This document shows, piece after piece, positions 7,973 to 17,081 of a stretch of 20,730 nt of DNA; position 1 is the first letter of the stretch; each line of letters begins with the position of its first letter. Origin of the DNA: Trichomonas tenax (lineage: Eukaryota; Parabasalia; Trichomonadida; Trichomonadidae); contig JALKBU010000920.1 of the NCBI GenBank assembly GCA_023091735.1, forward strand, positions 1 to 20,730. The letters run 5' to 3'. The position numbers and the translations under genes are program-made. Under the pieces are notes generated by a model. That model had not been told where the DNA came from, did not search any database, and worked only from the letters and a program-made list of their open reading frames with translations.

Positions 7973-8557
7973 ATACAAATGTTAACAATCAATAAATATA
8001 AATTTCATTTAATTCTTTACAAATCAACCATTATTACTTAGAATCTTTCATTGGAACTCCAATGTTACCAATGTGTCACATGGAAATTGTTCATAAAGAA
8101 TAATTTCGAAAATGAAAAAAAAATTGAAAACTCATTCTAACACGTGAAAATTGATTTCCTCATTCTGGAGGACCTTGTAAATAGCATTTCTATGAATATG
8201 ACTTTATTTAGATTAAAACAAAAATGTTAAATAATATTTTTTTATTTCGATTTTTAAATTTCTCAATTTTGGGAAAGTTTTTATCGTTTTTAAATCAAGA
8301 AAAAGAGGTTGCTTTAGATGGTGAATCTAAATATCACATGAGAAAGCAAATAAAAAATTATTGAGGGAGAAAAAAACACACAAAATTCGAGTCATTTACA
8401 AAACCCTAAAAATTCGACGTCAAAATTTTCACACAAAATTTTGGAAATTCTGCCGCAAAAATAAATTCTCCATTATGTGCAGAGCCAAAATATACCGTTT
8501 TTAAAATAAAACACGATTTTAGGTGGAAAAAAGGAAAATGTGACATAATTTTTGGTC
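7973..8557. other. Intergenic region between kinase and tRNA-binding genes
   Basis: AT-rich spacer between two co-directional genes. A hairpin with 7-bp arms, CATTGGA / TCCAATG, lies at 8049-8064, about 75 nt after the kinase stop. Two copies of CAAAATTTT occur close together at about 8420-8440. A TCATTT initiator-like sequence lies about 165 nt before the next start, which is far for a trichomonad leader. No gene is seen. Confidence 0.5.
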
Positions 8558-9178
8558 ATGTCTGAGGAGGTAAAGCCAGAAGTTGCCGAGCAGAAGCCAG
8601 AGGCTGCTCCAGAGCACCCAAAGACAAAGAGGGAGAAGAAGCCAAAGAAAGAGAAGGCACCAGAGCCACCGAAGGAAGTCTTTGATTCCGCCTCATATCT
8701 TGATATTCGTGTCGGCAAGATCATCCAGATCGAGCCACACCCAGATGCTGACACACTCTACAAGGAAGAGATCGACATCGGAAATGGCGTCGTAAAGCAC
8801 GTTATCACAGGTGTTCGCAATTATGTTCCAATTGAGAAGATGCAGGACCGCCATGTCGTCGTTTTCTGCAACATCAAGCCATCAAAGATCCGTGGCCTCC
8901 CATCAGAGGGAATGGTTTTCGCTGCTTCTAACGCTGATCACACAATTGTCGAGCTTCTCGACCCGCCAGCAGAGACACCAATCGGCACACGCGTCCTCTT
9001 CGGTGACTTCTGCAAGACAGAGCCAGTTCACTGCGACAACAAGGGCAAGTTGTGGAAGGACTGCGGACCACACTGCACAATCGATGCCGATGGTTTCGCT
9101 TGCTACAAGGGACAGCACCTTACAGTTCCAGAGGGCAAGATCACCGTCCCAACACTTAGAAGCTGTGAGTTCCATTAA
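8558..9178 (+). CDS. EMAPII/Arc1p-type tRNA-binding protein
   Basis: 206 residues from the ATG at 8558; an upstream TTG in frame at 8552 is not a credible start. Residues 1-44 form a Lys/Glu/Pro-rich tail (KTKREKKPKKEKAPEPPKE), which probably binds RNA non-specifically or docks to synthetases. Residues about 46-147 are the OB-fold tRNA-binding domain, with YLDIRVGKI (47-55), the hallmark HPDADTLYKEEIDIG (61-75), GVRNYVP and CNIKPSKIRGLPSEGM (104-119). Residues 148-206 match the extra EMAPII-like C-terminal domain found in AIMP1/p43, yeast Arc1p and some Met/Tyr-tRNA synthetases. The domain presents tRNA to aminoacyl-tRNA synthetases in the cytosol. No GST-like or catalytic domain is present, so this is a free-standing cofactor. 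Cys is fairly frequent in the C-terminal part. Codons are strongly biased to ATC, CTC, AAG and GTC, indicating high expression. The stop is within TAAA. Confidence 0.92.
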   Translation: MSEEVKPEVAEQKPEAAPEHPKTKREKKPKKEKAPEPPKEVFDSASYLDIRVGKIIQIEPHPDADTLYKEEIDIGNGVVKHVITGVRNYVPIEKMQDRHVVVFCNIKPSKIRGLPSEGMVFAASNADHTIVELLDPPAETPIGTRVLFGDFCKTEPVHCDNKGKLWKDCGPHCTIDADGFACYKGQHLTVPEGKITVPTLRSCEFH

Positions 9179-9806
9179 ATTCTTTTCCTGAAAATACATT
9201 TATTTACCTTCATATCATATATCCACTAACTATACTTCAAGATATAACTAATTCAATGAAATAGAATATATATATTAGTTACAAATTTTTCTTGTTTATT
9301 TATTTCAATTATGAAGTCCATGTTAACTATTAATCAACAACATAGCATATAGGATAATGAATTATTTGATTTAGAGTTAAAAATAGTTTGTTTTGAAAGA
9401 ATTGTTGAAATATTGATCAAATTTATAAGAAATATGATGTATAACTTTTGTAATGTGTTCAGTAACCGATATAATACATGCTCATTAAGGAGTTATCCTT
9501 TAATTAATTTAGTTTTCAAACCTTATAAAAATTATTTCAATCACAAATAAGAGAATAAATAAGAACATTCACACAGTAAATAGGAAAGATATGAGAATGT
9601 AGGCAAATGATATAAAATAGTTTAAAACCAAAAATTAAAACACAAACAAAATAACGCAATTTAAGAAAGAACAATCATAAAGAATGAAAGTAAATTTAAT
9701 AGAAGCATGCCTGGTCAATATATAACTCGTTAATATTGTAAAAATAGTAGTCAAATATAAATAATTAAAACAAAAAACGATATTATCAACAAATCCTCGA
9801 CCGATG
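9179..9806. other. Intergenic region between convergent genes
   Basis: AT-rich 3' spacer between the tRNA-binding gene (+) and the bZIP-like gene (minus). It contains only short frames with no recognisable family and no RNA gene. The string CACACAG at about 9571 is not part of a trichomonad intron signal. Confidence 0.5.
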
Positions 9807-10088
9807 TCATTCATTCGATGTAAGGCTCGGTCCAATATTCGTTCCTGGAAGTTGATATTTTTTGAAGAACTCCAATTGTTGTGATAAAGTCTTATTTTCT
9901 GACTCTTTGATGTTAATGAAGACCTGGTACTGATTTATCAACTCTTTCAACTCTTTATTTTCTTCTTCCAATTTTCGGACATATTCACCTTTCTTTTGTC
10001 GCGGTCTTTTCTGCTGTTGCGATTCGAGTCCGTCAGCGGGTGAAAAAGGAGGGGCACTCGCTGATGGTTGATTTGTTTTGAAATTCAT
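9807..10088 (-). CDS. Short bZIP-like / coiled-coil protein
   Basis: 93 residues. The N-terminus (1-26) is Pro/Ser/Gln-rich (PSASAPPFSPADG). It is followed by a basic patch, KRPRQKK (27-33), and then GEYVRKLEEENKELKEL (34-50), which closely resembles the junction between the basic region and the leucine zipper of bZIP factors. A coil with hydrophobic positions L40, L47, Y54 and L68 extends to about residue 78. The conserved Asn of the bZIP basic region is absent; aligning R30 with the bZIP Arg places Glu22 at the Asn position. It may therefore be a bZIP with an atypical or lost DNA-binding surface, possibly acting as a dimerising partner or inhibitor, or simply a small coiled-coil protein. 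A TCACTCTC initiator-like motif (minus strand, about 10141-10148) lies about 55 nt upstream. The family call is moderate; the gene itself is likely real. Confidence 0.7.
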   Translation of the reverse strand: MNFKTNQPSASAPPFSPADGLESQQQKRPRQKKGEYVRKLEEENKELKELINQYQVFINIKESENKTLSQQLEFFKKYQLPGTNIGPSLTSNE

Positions 10089-10929
10089 TTATTTTTTTGG
10101 CACTTTTTAGCAATCATTATTTTACGATATTTGATAAAACGAGAGTGAGAATCATCATTTTCTGGGCGAATTTCCATTTATGAGGCGGCTTCTTTCGTTA
10201 TTTCCAATTGGCAAACAATTTTTGTGCGATATTAACCATTATAACCATTGTTATTTTTTAATCCACAATGTGTTTTGTGGATTTTCACTGTTATTTTTGA
10301 AAAATAAATGTTTTTGACAATAGAAATTTTCGTGAATTATTTTGACTATTTGATCTTGGAACATGACCATTTCTATGTGTATGAGTATTCGAATAATTTC
10401 ACACAGTTACGGACAGAAATTCATTCATTTTTGATAAATCATATTTTCATCACACTATATTTGTTCAATTTCAGTGATGATTATATATAGGCAGCACGGA
10501 TGTCTCACTTTTCCGTATATAGTTCATAATCAATATGTTCGCTTAATCATGTGATCAATTCATTTCAAGTTGTTTAGACATTGAAGAACTCTTGGAGACT
10601 ATGCCTCTCCTGAAAAACAAATGCGAATATGAGAGATGTGATTAAATCAAATTTTTAAATTCGAATTTAATTTGACTGTGATGTATTGCTTATTATAATT
10701 ATTTGGTTTAAAATACGGCTCAAATAATGCTTTGCTATCAATCTTCAATACCAGATATCTTTGAAATCCAAGAATGAGAATCAATATGATAAATAATCCA
10801 AATCATCAAATCAATCATAAACCTCATTACAAACTTATAGTATATTTTACAGAGAATTTCCACACATGAGTTGAAATCTTTTAAACATTATAAAAAAAGT
10901 GCATAAAAAATTGATACTATTCACCATTG
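10089..10929. other. Intergenic region
   Basis: AT-rich spacer between the divergent bZIP-like gene and the BspA-like pseudogene. A 60-codon plus-strand frame (10308-10490) follows a TCACTG motif at about 10285 but has no recognisable family. Another CACACAG string at about 10400 lacks the ACTAA branch part of a trichomonad intron. Nothing else is assignable. Confidence 0.45.
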
Positions 10930-10941
10930 TCACTTTTCATT
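10930..10941 (+). promoter_or_regulatory. Preserved Inr upstream of dead BspA-like gene
   Basis: TCACTTTTCATT is identical to the element at 17066 in front of an intact gene and ends 3 nt before an ATG at 10945. The next codon after that ATG is TAA, so transcription may persist while full translation cannot start here. Confidence 0.65.
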
Positions 10942-10944
10942 ACA

Positions 10945-11654
10945 ATGTAAGTTCTTACATCAATTCTATTATTAGTTATATATTTCAACTGAAACACAGT
11001 ATGTTGAGTACAACAATAATCCTGATCTAACATCATTCCCTTCTGTCTCCAATAGAGATTAAATTAAACATGTTATTATTGGAGAAGGATATATATCAAT
11101 TGATAACAGCCCATTTATTGGATACAATAATCTAGTTAATATTACACTCCCAGTTTCCTTAACAACAATTGGATCTCAGATAATATTAAATACTTTTGAT
11201 GATAATAAGTATTATGAATGCGTTGAAGTTGATCCATTGAATTAACATTATTGTTCTGTGAATGGGGTTTTCTTTACAAAAGATATGAGGACTCTCTTGT
11301 TTTATCCCAGTTGTATAAAATCCACCGAATATACTGTTCCAAGTATTATTACTTTTATTGAATATGCTGCATTTACGAGATTTGTTTACCTAGAAAAAAA
11401 TAATAATACCTACATCTGTTCAATCTATTGCTCACTTCTTTTGTTGGGGAGCTGAGTCTATTTTAAAACAAGTAATTGTTTATAGAAAACCAAATTAAGA
11501 AAAACTCATTTATTTATATGATGATAATTATGTGTATTCCGTCTTTCAAGATAAAAATATAACATATGTTTTAACGTTTCCTGTTAAATCACAACCAGTT
11601 ACATATTTCCTTTATGCACAATGTACTTATGCTGTATTTGTTTATCAAATATAA
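10945..11654 (+). pseudogene. BspA-like leucine-rich repeat protein, pseudogene
   Basis: BspA-like proteins are trichomonad surface or secreted proteins built of TpLRR leucine-rich repeats. The remnant starts ATG-TAA; the following codons in the same frame read like a signal peptide (VLTSILLLVIYF). After a shift it reads VEYNNNPDLTSFPSVSNRD, a TAA at 11060-11062, then VIIGEGYISIDN, a second TAA at 11243-11245, and the family hallmark YCSVNGVFFTKDMRTLLFYP with TEYTVPSIITFIEYAAF. The frame changes near 11395-11409 and continues as AHFFCWGAESILKQVIVYRK, a TAA at 11496-11498, then IYLYDDNYVYSV to a final TAA at 11652. So there are at least four internal stops and two frame changes. Intact relatives are often several hundred residues; this is close to a short full-length member. 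The family call is very secure, and so is its inactivity. Confidence 0.82.
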
Positions 11655-11708
11655 TATGAATACTCTAAACAATTTAAAAACATCTATATAAAAACAAAAT
11701 AACATAAA

Positions 11709-14700
11709 TTAATCATCATCTTCAATTCTAGGAATTCGCTTGAAGAGGATTGATAATTCTTCTTGAGATTGAGACCGCATCGCACTTTGAGTTGGTCTTG
11801 CTGGCGAATTTCGTGATGCGAGTTTAGTCAAAAGTGTGCTCGAAAACATCTTCTTCATAACAGGAGATGGTGGAATACTCTCTTCATCTTCATCAGTTCG
11901 CTGAGTTTGTGCTTTAAGTTCTCTTGCAAGTTGCATATCTATCATTTCAATATATTGGAGGAAGCTGTTATCACTTTTAACAATATTGGACATCATTCTA
12001 ATTAAATCAGTTTGAAGAGGCGAATTCTTCTGTCTGTGATAATTTAAGACTTCAACCATCTTTGGAAGTAACACTTTAATTATCTGTTGCTGAATCATTT
12101 GATATAATTTCTGAATTCTATCGCGATTTTGAGTAACTGGATCTACTTCTTGTGAATCATTAATGACTTCTTCCTGTTCCATTGTAATTTCTTTGTTTCC
12201 TGAATATCCTGAAATAATTTTCTGGTAACAATCTCCAATAATGATAATTGCATCTCTCATGTGATTCAAATCATGATTCCTATAATTATCGATATACTTA
12301 TTGATCAATGAAAGAATTGTTTGCCAGCATTGGATATCAGTCATTCTCATTATGACATCATCAAAAATTTTTCTTCTCTCGTGGACTGGAAGATGAAAGA
12401 TTCCAACATCTGGCGAATTGTAGAAAGAAACAGAGTCAGGAAGAAAAACTAATATTTTTGGAGACTTGGTAACTATGACATCGAAAATACATGATAATCC
12501 TAAAGAAACAATTTCTGGATCATCATCAATTAAAACTTTCAATAGTTTGAAAAATAAAACATCTTTGATCTTCAAGTAATCTTCTCTTATCAATTTAGTG
12601 AGTTCAATTAAGATATGTCTCTTGATGATGCTTTCACCAACAATGAGTAACTTAAGTGTGTTATCAATGAAAATTGTTTCAAAATTACCAAATTTGATCA
12701 ATAGATCTCCTAAACCTGTGATTTCATTCATTTTGATTGATGTTGAATTATCTGAAAGAAGGTCATTTGTCATGAGCACAATCATATCCTTTGCGACATC
12801 CTTTTTAGTTAATGAGCATTTAGTAAGAGAAATAATTCCAATTGCTCTGTTTTTCTCATCGAGAGTTCTGTCATAACAAATATCGACTAAAGGAGAAATC
12901 TGTTCAACATTATCAACACCAACATATTGTGCTAAACATCCAACAAGGAAAACAATGCAACAAGAATCATTTCTTTGAATCGATTTCCTCATTGTTGTGT
13001 TCAAACATTTTGTAAGAAGCTGTCGAAATTCATCGAAGTTTGACTCCTTCACTGCAGCAATATCAACTAAATATTTAATATGTCCAAAATTGCATTGCAA
13101 TTTTCCTTTTGCTATCAATTCTGCATTTTTCATTGCATCTTGAATCCATGGTGAATTATCTTTCAAAATTCTTGAGCAAATAGACAAAAAATGATGCGAA
13201 ATATTCAATCTCTTTTCCCACAAATCTTGAAGAATATTAATGGTAAATGGTGTTTTGACGAATTCACTTATTACATCAGCAAGTGCCCAGAAACCAGGGT
13301 GAACTTCTGCACTTAGTTTTTGAGCAATTAGCTTTGCGAATGGTTTGAGATGATTTGTCGTCTTTTCAATCACTGTTAAACAAGAACGAATCGATTCAAC
13401 TGTGTTTTCATTAAATACTTCTGAATAATAATAAGATAAATTGATGTCAGCGAAGAAACTCGTTTCGATAATTTGCGTTGCAAGAGTTACAATTTTCTTA
13501 TCATCGTCTAACGTTCTTGGTAAAATAGATTCTAATAAAGCTGCAAAAGAATTTTTGTCTGGATATTTATGAAAATAATCCGAAAGCATTCTCATTGCTT
13601 CATGTCTGATTACGATGGATTTGTCTCGAGTTCTTTCCGAAAGATATTTTAAAATGTTGCGATCTAAAACGTAAGAATTTGTAATAATATTTTGTAACAG
13701 ATTAAGACCTGATTTTCTAACTATAACTCTTTCTTCAACAAGTGAATATTCGAGAACATCGAAGAAATTCGGATTATGAGTGACTTGAACAATGCAGGAA
13801 ATCACATTAACAGCAGCACACTTAATTCCTGGATGATTTTCTTTTGACATTTGTTTAAGTAAATTTATCAAATTGTTGATTGTTTCTATTTGCAAATGAG
13901 GAAGTATTGAAGCAACTATTTCAAGAGCAACACATCTTAATGATACTTTTGTTGCTTTCATGCATTTCATTATGTAATTTAAATAGGATGATTTATCGAT
14001 GATTGCGTTGAATAATTCTTTGATAGTACTGCCAACTAATTCTTTCATAAATGCTCTGTCTGCACAGCGAACTGTTAAGTGCTTACACATGAGTGTGAGC
14101 AATGAATCCTTTCCTTGAAGATTCACGATTGTTGAATTTGTAACTCTTTCTCGGAATCGTTGAATTCTGACATTTTTCGGAAGATTGTCAGACACGAATA
14201 ATTGGATAATAAATGGTGCAACGTAGTCTGGACAGACAGCTAATGTTGCTGTAATGAATTTGATGCTGTTTTCATCTAATTTTGGAACGATTTGTGAGAA
14301 TTGTTTGCTTATGGAAGAACCAATCTTGAACGCTATTTCAATGAAAGCTATAATAACATCTGCTTTCGCAACATCGACGAATTCTTGAGAGATTGCATAA
14401 GAAAATTCACGAAAAAATATATCAGTAAAGGTAACATAATAAATCTCATTGTCAGGTATATCTTTCTTTGTTTCAACGTATTTCGATGCTTTAATGATAT
14501 TGTGAAGGATTTTTTGAATTATGTGATCATTAAAATTTGAAGATAGAGGTCTAAATCCCAGCAAAATCGCATACAATCGGGCTGAAAGTTGCGTTATTCT
14601 GTTATGTTTTGTTAGAAATTTAGCACAAACAGGTAATAAAATATCTTGCGGAAGATCGTTATTTTCTAGAATCGAAAATAGTTCAGTATATTCACCTTTG

Positions 14701-14900
14701 TCACGAATTTCTGCCAACACACTTATCAAATTCTCAAAATCTTTCGAATTTGCTTCGATGATTTCTGAAATCATCTGCAAACTTTGAGATGTCGACGTGT
14801 CTCCGTAGTGAGTCGCGTTATAGTGCTCTGATGGATTGATTTGCGGGATATTGAGCGCGTTTAACAGTCCGAATGCTTTGGCTGATAAACTTTCACTCAT
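11709..14900 (-). CDS. HEAT-repeat protein, probable condensin subunit D3 (Cnd1 family)
   Basis: 1063 residues, almost entirely alpha-helical HEAT/ARM-like repeats, with clear units at about 320-470 (for example LRCVALEIVASILPHL, IVIRHEAMRMLSDYF) and 640-890. The segment from about 760 to 850 is most informative: RHILIELTKLIREDYLKIKD, VLFFKLLKVLIDDDPEIVSL and the following SPKILVFLPDS strongly recall the Cnd1 domain of condensin II subunit D3, where an EDY-K-...-VLF-L-L-D pattern is conserved; resemblance to CAP-D2 is weaker. The product would bind the SMC2/SMC4-kleisin ring and help compact chromosomes in the nucleus. The C-terminal tail (about 1000-1063) is charged and disordered, with SP sites at S1012 and S1032 suited to CDK phosphorylation, and ends DDD. 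It is shorter than typical animal D3 (about 1500). Codon use is AT-rich, suggesting modest expression. No clear Inr is seen upstream. Alternative: another large HEAT scaffold. Confidence 0.8.
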   Translation of the reverse strand: MSESLSAKAFGLLNALNIPQINPSEHYNATHYGDTSTSQSLQMISEIIEANSKDFENLISVLAEIRDKGEYTELFSILENNDLPQDILLPVCAKFLTKHNRITQLSARLYAILLGFRPLSSNFNDHIIQKILHNIIKASKYVETKKDIPDNEIYYVTFTDIFFREFSYAISQEFVDVAKADVIIAFIEIAFKIGSSISKQFSQIVPKLDENSIKFITATLAVCPDYVAPFIIQLFVSDNLPKNVRIQRFRERVTNSTIVNLQGKDSLLTLMCKHLTVRCADRAFMKELVGSTIKELFNAIIDKSSYLNYIMKCMKATKVSLRCVALEIVASILPHLQIETINNLINLLKQMSKENHPGIKCAAVNVISCIVQVTHNPNFFDVLEYSLVEERVIVRKSGLNLLQNIITNSYVLDRNILKYLSERTRDKSIVIRHEAMRMLSDYFHKYPDKNSFAALLESILPRTLDDDKKIVTLATQIIETSFFADINLSYYYSEVFNENTVESIRSCLTVIEKTTNHLKPFAKLIAQKLSAEVHPGFWALADVISEFVKTPFTINILQDLWEKRLNISHHFLSICSRILKDNSPWIQDAMKNAELIAKGKLQCNFGHIKYLVDIAAVKESNFDEFRQLLTKCLNTTMRKSIQRNDSCCIVFLVGCLAQYVGVDNVEQISPLVDICYDRTLDEKNRAIGIISLTKCSLTKKDVAKDMIVLMTNDLLSDNSTSIKMNEITGLGDLLIKFGNFETIFIDNTLKLLIVGESIIKRHILIELTKLIREDYLKIKDVLFFKLLKVLIDDDPEIVSLGLSCIFDVIVTKSPKILVFLPDSVSFYNSPDVGIFHLPVHERRKIFDDVIMRMTDIQCWQTILSLINKYIDNYRNHDLNHMRDAIIIIGDCYQKIISGYSGNKEITMEQEEVINDSQEVDPVTQNRDRIQKLYQMIQQQIIKVLLPKMVEVLNYHRQKNSPLQTDLIRMMSNIVKSDNSFLQYIEMIDMQLARELKAQTQRTDEDEESIPPSPVMKKMFSSTLLTKLASRNSPARPTQSAMRSQSQEELSILFKRIPRIEDDD

Positions 14901-17065
14901 TTCGTTTTTTACTTCCTCGAGGAAAAAATTAAACGAGCCCTGGCTTCCGTTTTTTATTCGATTTTTGGATTTAGCTCATGTAGGTATTCACTTTTTATAA
15001 TACAATATACACTTTATTTTGAGGTTCCTCGAGTCATTTTTTTTGAATATTTGATTTATTCTAGTTTTAAAAAGATGTTTGGTTATGCCAACAATTCTAT
15101 TCAATGTTTATATCATCAAAATAACAAAATAATTGACTTTTTTTTTTCATTTTTTTTGGGTGACTTCTTTGAAATTTTTTTACTATGTGAAAGTATAGCT
15201 CTATATAAACTTTCTAATATCACGTATCTTGATATATATTTGTATTATTGCCTAATGATCAATGTCATTGACTTTCATAATACCCTAAATTTTCAACCTT
15301 TGCACCACACAATTTTTCTATTTTTTTTTTCATTTTTCAGTTTCAATATATATCTGTCTGATTTAGGTGGGAAATGCTTATTTATAAGAGCGAGTTGATG
15401 ATACGTTAAAAAATTCAGATTAACCAATAATAGGCGCTTTAATCATTGTCAATAAACACCATTTAAATCATCAATAAACAACACATTACAACAAATTTTA
15501 TTCAATGATATTGTGCGATACGTTCCAAAAATGCAACATTTTGCAAAGATATAAATCTTGAAATGGTTACATTTTGTACGGCAAGAAATAGCTGCTGTAC
15601 AAATTCACTCATAGTACATATATTTATATAGTTTTTATTAAGAGCCCTGCTCTAACCAAATAAAAGTTCTCAAAATATTCTAAGAGCTCTTAGAAATAAT
15701 CGTTTTCCCCAGAAAAGTTTCATATGTTTTCTCCAAATATAGATTTATAACACGTTATTTAACTTAAACTATGACTATAAATATCATAATGAAGTATATC
15801 TGTCGTTTCAAAATTCTTGGATTTTTAAGTTTATGTGAATAAAAACAATATAAACATAATTACAACGATACAAGAAGCTTGGTCAGAACGGACCCTAAAA
15901 AATTAGTTCTGTTGTTCGTTGTATTTATGATGTAATCTTTCGAAGCTTCAGTATGTTATTTGCTAAAGTTTTGTTTTGGAAAATGGATAAGATGCTCAAC
16001 CTTTTAATAGAAAAAATTACTCTTAGCAAGTTTATAATAGTTTAATGGTAAGGCAGAATCGTGTCTTCAAAAAAGAGTTTCTCTAAATTCCTTGATTCGG
16101 CGATCATATTGCTTTATGTTTAACACATCCTATTCAAAAGAATCATGTTTATTGAAGGAGATTTTCTATATCTGTGCTTTCCATAATAATTAAGCTCTTG
16201 CTAATGCCTAAATGGATAAATAGACCAATAGCAGGTTTATGACAATATTTAAAGTATTGCATTTGTTGAAATTCAATAAATATACTTTTCTTGAATGCTC
16301 AACATCAGAATGCTTATTTATGCAGCATTTTGGTGCTAATTTTAATCATTATCAACGTCAAAACAATTTCACTAACTTATTATCAAGCGATAAATATGTT
16401 CGACCAAATCCAAATAATCCAACCATTGTCACTTTGTCTTTGTTCAATAATTCAAGAATCTCAATATTTATTGATCAATACTCAACAATGAATTTGCTAA
16501 ATATAATTAATTCAGAAATTAAGAATTTTTTTGCTTGCGCATTGATAATTCAGTTATCATCAAAACAACAATAAATTCATTCAATATCACAGAACCACCT
16601 TCAAAAATTTATACAGATAACAAATATATAACAAAACACCAATCAAAAACTTAAGGAAAGGATCAATCTAACAACTTCAATAGTTTCTGATTTTGGTTAA
16701 AGTATCTCTCATAAATACTTAAGTCTGTTTCTATAGATTACAATCTTCTAAATTAAATTTCAATTCAATAAATTAAGGTTTTGTTTCTCACACAGTTTTC
16801 AAACTCTCAAACATAGTATTTCAAGGATTCTCTCATTTTAAGTACTTTATTCATTTTCTGGTAACTGCGTCAGAGTTTCAGCTTCGAGTTTTGAGATTTT
16901 GGGCTAAAAAATACTTTTGAAAAATGCTAAAAAATCAACTATGAAATTCGAAAATAAAGAGAGATCTATAAGATATTATCTTTTTAAATGTTGTTTTCGT
17001 TGTCAAAATTCAAATATCTCTATTATTTGCATAACAAAATTAAGATTACAAATATGAAGTGAGTG
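14901..17065. other. Long intergenic region
   Basis: About 2.1 kb of AT-rich DNA between the divergent condensin-like gene and the 262-residue gene. The plus-strand frame at 15051-15398 is poly-T/Phe low complexity and unconvincing. The frame at 16239-16574 (111 codons, Asn/Ser-rich) is near the length expected by chance in such DNA and has no recognisable family. An 18-bp perfect palindrome lies at 15678-15695 and a small hairpin, AGAGC / GCTCT, at 15641-15653. I find no tRNA or snRNA. Confidence 0.5.
15678..15695. repeat. 18-bp perfect palindrome
   Basis: TTCTAAGAGCTCTTAGAA is a perfect dyad with no loop. It sits 25 nt after a small AGAGC-CCT-GCTCT hairpin (15641-15653) that shares the AGAGC/GCTCT core. 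It could be a dimeric protein site or chance. Confidence 0.75.
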
Positions 17066-17077
17066 TCACTTTTCATT
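17066..17077 (+). promoter_or_regulatory. Inr core promoter
   Basis: TCACTTTTCATT ends four bases before the ATG at 17082. It matches the trichomonad TCA-Y-T/A initiator with a very short leader, and supports both the start site and the taxonomic reading of the window. Confidence 0.75.
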
Positions 17078-17081
17078 AAAT

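Noticed and set aside
7376..9199. Minus-strand and alternative-frame ORFs across the kinase and tRNA-binding genes.
   Set aside because: They are shadows of the strongly biased codon use of these two genes.
10308..10490. 60-codon plus-strand ORF following a weak TCACTG motif.
   Set aside because: Too short, of AT-driven composition, with no recognisable features.
541..11654. Possible reassigned genetic code (TAA/TAG read as Gln), because stops in two remnants fall at Gln-like positions.
   Set aside because: The intact genes, including one of 1063 codons, have no in-frame TAA/TAG and use CAA/CAG for Gln. Genes at 7304, 8558 and 17082 end at TAA with no coding signal beyond. The remnants also contain frameshifts, so they are pseudogenes.
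15051..15398. 115-codon plus-strand ORF.
   Set aside because: It consists largely of poly-T runs giving Phe-rich low complexity, with no family features; its length is near that expected by chance in AT-rich DNA.
16239..16574. 111-codon plus-strand ORF with an overlapping 66-codon frame.
   Set aside because: No recognisable motif, no Inr near the ATG, and a length compatible with chance in this composition. It could be a decayed fragment, but I cannot support it.
9565..16800. CACACAG strings (about 9571, 10400, 16789) as trichomonad 3' splice sites.
   Set aside because: None is preceded by the ACTAA branch sequence, and no GTATGT donor lies in a suitable position in a coding frame.
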